From: Paenibacillus elgii NBRC 100335
Lineage (GTDB): Bacteria; Bacillota; Bacilli; Paenibacillales; NBRC-103111
DNA length: 64,000 bases
Direction: 5' to 3'
Assembly: GCF_004000865.1 (NCBI RefSeq)
Contig: NZ_BIMB01000003.1
Coordinates: forward strand, 186,001-250,000
This document shows, piece after piece, positions 18,501 to 26,400 of this stretch. The translations under genes were made by a program, and so were the position numbers. The notes below the pieces were generated by a model, which was not told the origin of the DNA, searched no databases, and saw nothing but the letters and a program-made list of their open reading frames with translations. Numbering within the stretch: the first letter of the stretch is position 1; every line of letters begins with the position of its first letter.

Positions 18501-20396
18501 CGCGCTATCCCCATGAATGTCGGGGGCCGGAGGATTGTGATCGTACCGCTCCGGAAGCTCCCCTAACGAATCCGCCGTCAGAAGACGGTAATCCCCTGTG
18601 GGCACCTTCGCCGCGAGAAACGATTGAGTCACCACCAAGGGCGCTCCGGTCTCCTGCAAAATCAGCCGCATCCGATCGGCGGGATATCCCGGATCGAGCG
18701 GCACATAGGCGCCACCCGCTTTGAGAATGCCCAGCAGCGCGGCTGTCCGCTCGATTCCCCGCTCCATGCATACGCCGACGAAAACCTCGGGCGCGACGCC
18801 GGCAGACAACAGCTCCCATGCGATCCGGTTCGCCATCCGGTTTAGCATCCCGTAGGAGACGCGCCTCCCGTCTTCTATTAAGGCTATGCGGTCTTCACCG
18901 GATTGAACCTGCCGGTCGAACAGCTCCAGAAGTGAGACTTCCTCATCCTCGGCCGCCGTCAGCGGGCGGTGCCAGTCTTCCAGCGCCTGACGCTCCTCTT
19001 CCAGTGTCAAGAGCGGCAGAGTGCCGATCGGGCGAAGCGGGTCGGCCGCGGCGGCGGCCAACAGAACGCGGTAACGCTCCAGCAGCCTTTCCGCCGTTTC
19101 CGCGTCAAACAGGTCCTTGCGGTACTCCAGCACAACGGATAACTCCGATTCCGTCTCCTCCACATAGAGGGTCATATCGAATTTGGCGGACGTTCCCTGC
19201 ATGCCCACCGGAGATAGCCGCAATCCGGGAAGATCCGGGAGCGACGCCGGGACCGTCTGGACCGCCATGACCTGAAACAGCGGGGACGCATCCAAAGAAC
19301 GCTGCGGCTGAAGCTCTTCGACGATCCGCTCAAAAGGCACGTCTTGATGAGCCAAAGCTTCGACCATCGTATCCTTCACCTGCGAGAGCAGGCTCCGGAA
19401 GCTAAGCTCCCCGGAAACGCGCACCCGCAAAGCAACCGGGTTTACAAAAAGTCCGACGACACCTGCCGTTCCGCTTTCATTCCGGTTGGCCGACGGACAA
19501 CCGAGAACGATGTCCTCTTGGCCTGTATATCTGGCAAGCAGAGCGTAAAATCCGGACAAAGCCGTCATAAAGACGCTCGCTCCCCGTTCTCTGGCCAGCC
19601 CCTTGAGCTTTTCGCTCACCTCCCGAGGCAGCTTAAGCGGCACCATGGCGCCGGAAGTCGACTGCACGGCCGGCCGCGGACGGTCGGTAGGCAGAGCCAG
19701 CAAAGACGGGCTGTTGCGAAGCTTCTCGGTCCAATAAGACAGCCTCCGCTTGAATGCATCTCCGTCCAGCGCTTCGCGCTGATGCTGGGCATATTCCCCG
19801 TAGGTAAACGGCAGAGGCGCCAGCTTTGGCGCTTCTCCCCGGACGTAAGCCCGGTAGCACGTTTCAATTTCCCGGATGAGCAGTCCAAGGGTCCAACCGT
19901 CGGAGATCAGATGGTGCAGGGTCAGCAGGAGGACGCCTTCCTCTTGGTCCAGCAGCACCCAATGGGCGCGCACCAGCCGATCCCGGGCGATGTCAAAAGG
20001 CTTGTCCGTTTCGGCCAGAAGCAGCCGTGATAGCTCCGCTTCCTTTTCTTTTGGGGCCCATGAACTCAAATCCGTTTCGGGCAATGGAAAGGAAACGATG
20101 TCGGCAGGCGGGTCCACATGCTGTACCGCTTTTCCGTTCTCGTTCCGAAACCGGGTACGCAAGCTCTCGTGCCGCCGGACGAGATGCCGCATGCACTTTG
20201 CGAACACCTCCCGGTCGAAGGCCCCTTCCATGCGGATGGCCGTTGTGATAAGGTAAGCCGTATTGCCGGGTGCCATCTGTTCCAAAAACCACAGCCGCTG
20301 CTGCGGCAGGCTAAGGGGGTACTGCCGCGGTTGCGTTTCCCGTTCCTGCAGCAGACGCGCCAACCGAAGACGTTTCTCGTCCGTACTGCGTTCCAT
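12540..20396 (-). CDS. hybrid NRPS-PKS: C-A(beta-Ala)-T-KS-AT-KR(inactive)-T
   Basis: The protein is about 2618 residues. Order: C (HHLISDGW near 161), A (FTSGSTGAPKG near 640), T (GGHSLLLIE near 1029), KS (TACSTS near 1273, then HGTGT and NVGH), AT (GHSLGEY near 1716; GAFHS, a malonyl-type signature), a ketoreductase-like region (about 1990-2440), and T (GGHSLLATQ near 2559). The A code reads VDAVSSIAD; the leading Val-Asp in place of the usual Asp is the mark of beta-alanine domains (known code VDWVISLAD). The KR lacks the GxGxxG loop and has His where the catalytic Tyr should be, so the keto group should stay. I prefer the ATG at 20396; a TTG at 20441, two bases past the previous stop with GGAG before it, is an alternative adding 15 residues. 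Confidence 0.93.
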   Translation of the reverse strand: MERSTDEKRLRLARLLQERETQPRQYPLSLPQQRLWFLEQMAPGNTAYLITTAIRMEGAFDREVFAKCMRHLVRRHESLRTRFRNENGKAVQHVDPPADIVSFPLPETDLSSWAPKEKEAELSRLLLAETDKPFDIARDRLVRAHWVLLDQEEGVLLLTLHHLISDGWTLGLLIREIETCYRAYVRGEAPKLAPLPFTYGEYAQHQREALDGDAFKRRLSYWTEKLRNSPSLLALPTDRPRPAVQSTSGAMVPLKLPREVSEKLKGLARERGASVFMTALSGFYALLARYTGQEDIVLGCPSANRNESGTAGVVGLFVNPVALRVRVSGELSFRSLLSQVKDTMVEALAHQDVPFERIVEELQPQRSLDASPLFQVMAVQTVPASLPDLPGLRLSPVGMQGTSAKFDMTLYVEETESELSVVLEYRKDLFDAETAERLLERYRVLLAAAAADPLRPIGTLPLLTLEEERQALEDWHRPLTAAEDEEVSLLELFDRQVQSGEDRIALIEDGRRVSYGMLNRMANRIAWELLSAGVAPEVFVGVCMERGIERTAALLGILKAGGAYVPLDPGYPADRMRLILQETGAPLVVTQSFLAAKVPTGDYRLLTADSLGELPERYDHNPPAPDIHGDSAAYVIFTSGSTGAPKGVVGLHRGILNRLRWGWETYPYAEDEVCCHQAALTFVDAVAETFGPLLRGVPAVILPQMALQDPEVLVDALAKHRISRIVMVPSLLRVVLEACARRKEFLERLRYWSVSGEALPQALCERFFELLPGRTLINIYGSSEVAADATYHAMTSSPQGAGVPIGRPLRNMRVCLVDERLQLVPPGVAGEICVGGAGLARGYLHRPDWTAERFIDDPFSAGPGERLYRTGDIGRRLPDGTLLFEGRRDQQIKIRGMRVELSEIESVLIRHPAVRNAVVAAAEKNGKAERLVAYVVQEDEPWDPAGLRGYLREHLPEHMVPALFVPLEALPLTATGKIDRRALPAWTEASASASPGFVPPATDMERRISSVWRQALQTDRVGLHDNFFDLGGHSLLLIEVRDRLSLELSRELSVVELFQYPTVAELASHLAGQSAGSSSRRARKRSSASAEYSGPPNDAADIAIIGMSGRFPGADGIEAFWTNLLQSECGIRSFSKEELENAGVPARMREDRHFVNCGGTVEGIELFDAAFFGYTPGEAEMLDPQHRVFLECAWEALERAGYAPGSSEGAVGVYAGTTQSTYLLCSLLPRLDPADPAGMFAASTANQESYLATRVAYKLDLHGPGVTVQTACSTSLVAVHTAAQALLAGECDMALAGGVTIKVPQTTGYVYREGSIVSADGSCKAFDAEADGTVFANGAGVVVLKRLDEALRDGDTVHAVIKGSAINNDGGRKVGYTAPSVGGQAEVIRMALDAAGVGAESISYVEAHGTGTPLGDPIELAALTEVFGPFADGPLCGIGSVKTNVGHLDAAAGIASLIKVALSMRSGLLPASLYYTKGNPAVDWANSPFYVVDRARPWNGGSPGQPRRAGVSSFGIGGTNAHVIVEEAPAQRASDAASAEEVLVLSARTPSALQAMRERLAAHLEADPSAKLSDVAFTLQQGRKAFGHRWSAVCSSAEQALSALRGEDARAVRTGLADAGERPVVFAFPGQGSQYAGMGAELYEQEPVYRETVDRCAELLMPHLGMDVRDALLGREGFEAERLEETWLTQPALFVAEYALARLWMSVGVKPAALIGHSLGEYTAACLAGVFSLEEGLELVSVRGRLMHQCEAGAMAAVGANTAELTEQLKGTLEIAAVNGPKMSVVTGAAEEVEELMARLQSAGVECRRLRTGGAFHSSRMEPALGELEAALQRVKLSAPRIPYVSNETGEWITAEQAGSAAYWVSHARHTVKFAENAECVLERYPNAVVIEVGPGQTLTSLMRQSVRWGAEHRGVRTLPPGRTGAGERRQWLESVAELWSGGQSIAWKALHGNRVRNRVELPTYPFERQRYWIEPRLTSAAASAVRGRGLERLEPEQWLYEPMFRPTTSISTWHPKERSGLWVVFEEERGGWMDVLAERLEHANQPVVRIREAAGFERLSERLYGLNPARPEQYALLFDALAVGEGPTRVLCSCCSWTQEDSSFGGVTSFLQLSRALQAHAGAAGNSAHLCVVTEGLYNIAGETDVRPERMMVAGLGQVWMQEHALSAFHLADALMPNRRSQAAAMADAILEDFMSAPAGSPRIYRGNQRWMREYEPVHANRQDADNEIAHTAGTYLLIGPFDRKMQAFAQYLVQPSPDPGLKRIVIINEQPVMPDKAVWPAIANGEIPAGDKARQAAAHALRLEELGAEVHFIPIASPKQRALTEAVDQAAALFGELTGVLYADWSSEEMTFAAASELDGQAVEAELDRTAQGLDELERALAPYRPEFCFIQSSIASELGGLGLSLHAAAAAYTEAFVRRHNELTDSRWRCIQWDAWTSGPVSSDREGRVSELARLAIRPEEGVRLWTKLMACGNSSHCLVSTADFAARRAYALQSHSRQAEQAGPDKGNLALRPRPALPVPLVAPRHDMEQQLADAWSELLGMEPIGIHDDFFNLGGHSLLATQVISWVNSRFPIEFPLKLFFEHPTVAEVAEAIEALLIEKLESMTDEQVSELL
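14463..16380 (-). repeat. KS-AT coding repeat, copy 1 (partner 20983-22900)
   Basis: This stretch, covering the second half of the KS, the linker and the whole AT, is nearly identical at the nucleotide level to 20983-22900 in the next gene. The offset is 6520 bases at both ends I checked (14481 against 21001, 16321 against 22841), so the alignment is gapless. Differences are scattered single bases, many silent. Similarity drops sharply outside. Confidence 0.85.
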
Positions 20397-20442
20397 AGTT
20401 CCCACTTCCCATCCCTTCGTCTCCCACAAAAATTGAGGCAAG

Positions 20443-23400
20443 TCACTCCGTGTCGAACACGGAAGTTCCTTTGCGGGGCTCCGCTTCCATCTGTTTCAGC
20501 AGCGCATCGATCTCTTCATCGCTCATGCTGTCCATCCGCTCCAGCAAGTCCGCAGGGTCTTCCAGCTCCAGAGCATTCTCTATCATCTTCTCTTCGGCCA
20601 CCGCTTGATGCTCCTCAACCAGAGAAGCCAAATGAGCGACGCACGGATGCTCGAAAAATCGGGGCGATTGGATGTCGACCCCCAGACTTTGCTTCACCTC
20701 CGCCGCCATTTGCACGATCAAGAGCGAATGACCGCCCAAATCGAAAAAGTCATCTAGCGTTCCGATCTGTTCAACCCCGAGCAACTTCTGCCATATGCCC
20801 GCCAATCGCTCTTCGAGCGCATTTTCCGGCGGCTTGTAAGGTGTCGCCAGTTGAGGACGCGGATACAGTTGCTCGGCCGCTTCCGCAGCAGATTCTGTTT
20901 TTACCGCCCCTGCCGTCGCCACCTCTTCCGCCGCGCCGTGTAACGCTTGCCGTCCGCTTGCAGCTCCGGAGGAAAACGCCGTCAGGCGCGGCTCAATCCA
21001 GTACCGCTGACGCTCGAACGGATACGTCGGCAGCTCGACCCGATTGCGTACCCGGTTGCCGTGCAGCGCTTTCCAGGCGATGCTCTGCCCACCGCTCCAC
21101 AGCTCCGCCACGCTTTCCAGCCACTGCCGCCGCTCTCCGGCTCCGGTTCTGCCCGGCGGCAGCGTACGCACGCCGCGGTGCTCCGCTCCCCAGCGGACCG
21201 ACTGCCGCATCAAGCTCGTCAGCGTCTGGCCTGGGCCCACTTCGATCACCACCGCATTCGGGTACCGCTCCAACACGCGCTCCGCATTTTCCGCAAACCT
21301 TACCGTATGCCGCGCATGGGACACCCAATAAGCCGCGCTTCCCGCCTGCTCCGCCGTGATCCAATCCCCGGACACGTTAGACACGTAAGGAACTTGCGGC
21401 GCACTCAGCTTTATCCGCTGCAACGCCGCTTCCAGCTCACCCAGCGCCGGCTCCATCCGCGAGGAATGGAACGCCCCGCCAGTCCGCAGCCGCCGGCATT
21501 CGACGCCAGCCGATTGCAGACGAGCCATCAGCTCTTCCACCTCTTCGGACGCCCCCGTCACCACGCACATCTTTGGGGCGTTGACCGCCGCGATTTCCAA
21601 CGTCCCCTTCAATTGCCCCGTCAGCTCCGCCGCATTCGCGTTAACCGCCGCCATCGCTCCCGCTTCGCACCGGTGCATCAGTCGGCCGCGGCCGCTCACC
21701 AGCTCCAGCCCTTCCTCCAGGCTGAATACCCCGGCGATACACGCCGCCGTATACTCGCCCAGACTATGCCCGATCATCGCGACCGGCTTCACGCCTACGC
21801 TCATCCACAGCCGGGCCAGCGCATATTCCGCCACGAACAGCGCCGGCTGCGTCAGCCACGTCTCCTCCAGCCGTTCCGCTTCGAAGCCTTCTCTTCCCAG
21901 CAGCGCATCCCGCACGTCCATTCCGAGTTGCGGCATGAGCAGCTCGGCGCAGCGGTCCACCGTTTCCCGGTACACCGGCTCCTGCGTGTACAGCTCGGTG
22001 CCCATCCCGGCATATTGGCTCCCTTGTCCCGGAAAAGCGAAGACGACGGGACGCTCTCCCGCATCCGCCAGACCGGTGCGCACCGCTCTCGCGTCTTCGC
22101 CCCGCAGGGCGTTCAGCGCCTGCTCCGCGCTACCGCACACGGCGCTCCAGCGATGACCGAACGCTTTGCGGCCCTGCTGCAGCGTGAAAGCTACGTCGGA
22201 GAGCTTCGCCGACGGTTCCGCCTCCAGATGCGCCGCCAGCCGCTCGCGCATCGCCTGCAGCGCCGATGGCGTCCGGGCCGACAGCACCAGCACTTCCTCG
22301 GCCGCCGCAGCGTCGGAAGCCCGCTGTGCAGGCGCTTCTTCCACGATGACGTGCGCGTTCGTCCCTCCGATGCCGAAGGAGCTGACCCCTGCCCGGCGGG
22401 GCTGTCCCGGACTGCCGCCGTTCCACGGCCGGGCCCGGTCTACGACGTAAAACGGGCTGTTTGCCCAATCGACCGCCGGGTTGCCCTTCGTATAATGCAG
22501 ACTTGCCGGCAGCACCCCATTGCGCAGCGACAGCGCAACCTTGATCAGGCTCGCCGCCCCGGCGGCCGCATCCAGATGCCCGACGTTCGTTTTGACCGAG
22601 CCGATCCCGCACCGGGGTCCGTCTGCGGATGGGCCGAACACTTCGGTCAGCGCCGCCAGTTCGATCGGATCGCCCAGCGGCGTCCCTGTCCCGTGAGCCT
22701 CGACGTACGAGATGCTCTCCGCTCCGATGCCCGCGGCGTCCAGCGCCATCCGGATCACTTCCGCTTGACCCCCGATGCTTGGGGCCGTATACCCGACCTT
22801 GCGTCCTCCGTCGTTGTTGATCGCCGATCCTTTGATCACCGCATGAACCGTATCCCCGTCCCGCAGCGCCTCGTCCCGCAGCTTGAGCACGACGACGCCC
22901 ACGCCGCTTCCCGCAACTGTCCCTTTCGCTTGGGCGTCAAACGCCCGGCAGTGTCCGTCCGGGGAGAAAATGCCGCCCTCGCGGTAAACATAACCCTGCT
23001 CGTGGGGCACGGTAATCGTCGCGCCGCCTGCGATCGCCATCCCGCATTCACCGCGGGACAACGCTTGGCACGCAAGATGAACCGCCACCAGAGAAGTCGA
23101 GCAGGCTGTCTGTACCGAGAGGCTCGGTCCCGTTAAATTCAATTTGTAGGCGGTACGCGTTGCAAGATGATCTTTATCGTTAGCGATGAGCGCTTGATAA
23201 CCGGTTACCGGATCAGCGGGGTCGATATGGGGAAGCAGCCCAAACAGCAAGTATGTGCTAATGCCCGCCCCTGCATAAACGCCTACGGGAACGCCTCCTC
23301 CGGACGGATCGTACCCCGCCTTTTCCATTGCTTCCCAGGCGCATTCCAGAAACAACCGCTGCTGCGGATCAAGCATCTCCGCTTCCCTCGGACTGTAGCC

Positions 23401-26400
23401 GAAGAAGCCGGCGTCAAACCATTCGATGCCATCAATTGTACCCCGGGCCGGCACGTATTCCGGTCGGGTCAACAGCTCCCTTGGAAGACCGCTCGCTTCC
23501 AGCATGTCCGGCGTAAATCGGCGGATCGATTCGACCTCGTTCGCCAGATTGGTCCAGAACGACTCGATATCGGACGCCCCCGGAAATCTCCCCGACATGC
23601 CGATAATGGCGACCGCTTGTCCGCCGGGGTCAACCACCGCTTTTGGGACTGTCTGCTCCGCCCGATTTTCCGCCTCCTCCGTATTTTCCTTCGAAGAAGC
23701 AGTTAACCGCTGCGCCAACAAACGAACGGTCGGGTATTCGAACAATTCCAACAGTTCCATATCGGCGGACAGCTCGCTTCTTAGCCGGGCATGAACCTGG
23801 GTAAGCAGCAAGGAATGGCCTCCGATATCGAAGAAATTGTCGTCAAGCCCGACGCTGCCCGTTCCCAGCAAGTCTTTCCAGATGGAAGCTACCGCACGCT
23901 CGACGGCGGTCTGAGGAAGCTGCTGCGCGGCGGTCCCTTGTGCCCGAACCTCCTCGGGAGCCGGAAGCCGCTGGCGGTCGACCTTCCCGTGCGGTGTCAG
24001 CGGCAGACGATCCAGCAAGACGACGTGCGATGGAACCATATACCGCGGAAGCCTTTGCTCGGCATATACGCGAACTTCCTGCGCATTCATCGGGGGTAGC
24101 GGAGTCATCCACCGTCTCACGACGGTTTCTTTGGGCTCACGGGTCGCATAAAGGTAGTAAATGTTCTGCGTCACGTCGAGAGACCAGTCTTTCTCCGCAA
24201 TTACTTGAAACCCGTGCCGCTTCAGCAGCTCCATGACCCATTGGAGGCGATCGTTCACGTCATGAAGCTCCAGGACGACCTGTCCGATTTTCGGCCAATC
24301 TTCGGCATCAATCCCCTGGAGCACGGCAAGCTCCGCCTTCTCCACGTTGATCTTTAACAGGTCGATTCGCTCCACCCGATGCTCACGGATCACATCCGAC
24401 AGCCTGCGGACGGGAACGGTCAGCTGTACGCTCTTCAAACGGTCGTCCAGAATGGCCTCGACGGCATCGTCCAGCTCCCGCGAAGGTTTCTCGTTACGCC
24501 GGATGAAGGAGCGGACCAGCTCCTTTTCTTCCTCTGTGTCCGTATGCAGCCCTGATAAGAAAGAGAATTTGGGATAAAAAGTAAACTCCGCCTCCCCTTC
24601 CTCCGCAGCGAGGGCACAATCCATGATCGTGGCCTCCGCCCCGTACAAGCGGGCGTTTAGAATCGTCAATTCCCGCACGTACGGATTCGGTTCGAAGGCA
24701 AAAATGCGAACGCCCGGCGCTTGCATGTGCGCCTGCAGAGTAAACATTCCGATATTGGCGCCTACGTCAAAAATCACGTGGCCTTCGTCAACCGAAATGC
24801 CGTGACGAAGATAAGCCAGATTTTCAAAAATATCGCGGTACAAAAAATTCGTCTCGTTTTTATTCAGCTGCACCACGGCCAAGCCGTTATTCAGCAGATG
24901 GCGCGTATGTCCAGAAGCCATCGGCGCACGCTGGACCGAAGGCACGACATAGGCGGCCAAAGCAGGCTGTCCCGCTTCGTCTTCGCGGACCATGACGCAC
25001 GCTTGCTCGATATCCGGATGACCGGCAAGCACGGATTCGATTTCCTCGGGCTCGATTCGAAACCCCCGGATTTTGACTTGGAAGTCGGTCCGGCCCAAAT
25101 AAGCGAACGATCCGTCGGCCCGCCGTTTTCCGATATCTCCGGTCCGGTACATCCGGGCGCCTTCCTGAGCGGAAAAGCGGTCCGGCCAAAATTTCTCCGC
25201 TGTCAAATCCGGACGGCCCAGGTAGCCTTCGGATACGCCGGAGCCGCCGATCCAGATCTCGCCGGGAATTCCTAGCGGAACCGGCTTTTGACGGGAATCG
25301 AGCAAATAAATCGCGACGTTGCGCAGCGGGCGGCCGAGCGATGGAAGCTCGCTTTCCCGAATCCGGCAAACGGTGGCATCTACCGTGCATTCCGTCGGTC
25401 CGTATAAGTTGTAAAACTCGATGCCTTTGGCTTCCCGCATCGCCTGCCATGTCGACTCCTCGATCGGCTCCCCGCCGATCAGCCCCAGCAGCGGGCGCGT
25501 TCCCTGACGCTCCAGCAGCCCGAACTGCATCAGCAGGCGGCATTGCGAAGGGGTACAGTCAAAAGCGTCGATCTCCTGTTCCCGAAGGTAAGCCACGAAA
25601 GCCGCGCCGTCCAACCGAATGTCCTCCGGGATGATATGTAAGGTGCGGCCCCGGAGCAACTGAATAATTTGTTTCACCGACGTATCGAACGATAAGGAGC
25701 CGTTCACCACTACTTGCCCTACTCCCGGATGATGGCGGTAAATCGCTTCCTCCAGGGCCTCACCTAAATGAAACAAGGAGCGGTGCGTGACGACAACCCC
25801 GCGGGGCTGGCCTGTCGAGCCCGAGGTATAGATCACGTAGACCGGATCTTCCGGCCTAGCCAAGCTTTCCGGGTTATGCTCCGGTTCTTCAGCCAGTGAG
25901 GCTTCCCCGGCCCCTAAATAAATTCTGACCGCCAAACTGCCGTCCATTTTGCCTGCCGAAGCCTCGTCGGTCAAAATCACACTCGGGGAAGCGTCTTGAA
26001 GCATATAATGGATGCGTTCCTCCGGGTACGAAGGATCGATCGGCACATAGGCGCCGCCGGCTTTTACGATTCCGATCAAGCCTACGATCGCTTCGATCGA
26101 ACGTCCGACGCACAGACCTACCCGCACTCCGCGATCTACGCCATGCTTCCGCAAACGATGAGCCAAGCGATTCGCGCGGCAGTTCAGTTCCCGGAACGTC
26201 AGCCGCTCGTTTTTGCAGACGAGAGCTGTTCTGCCGGGATGTGCTTCAGCCGCCGCTTCAAACAGCTCCGGGAACGTGCGTTCCTGCGTCCAAGCGGCCC
26301 CGGTCGCATTCCATTCCTCCAGCATCCGGTGCTCGGCGGGTGTGAGCAGCGGCAGCTCGGAAAGAGGAGCTTGCGGATTGTGAACGATTCCCTCCAACAG

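Noticed and set aside
20118-23136. Long plus-strand open frames (413 and 729 codons) across the synthase genes
   Set aside because: They lie opposite proven C, AT and KS coding sequence, are rich in Arg, Pro and His, and repeat because the KS-AT region repeats; they are GC-bias shadows.
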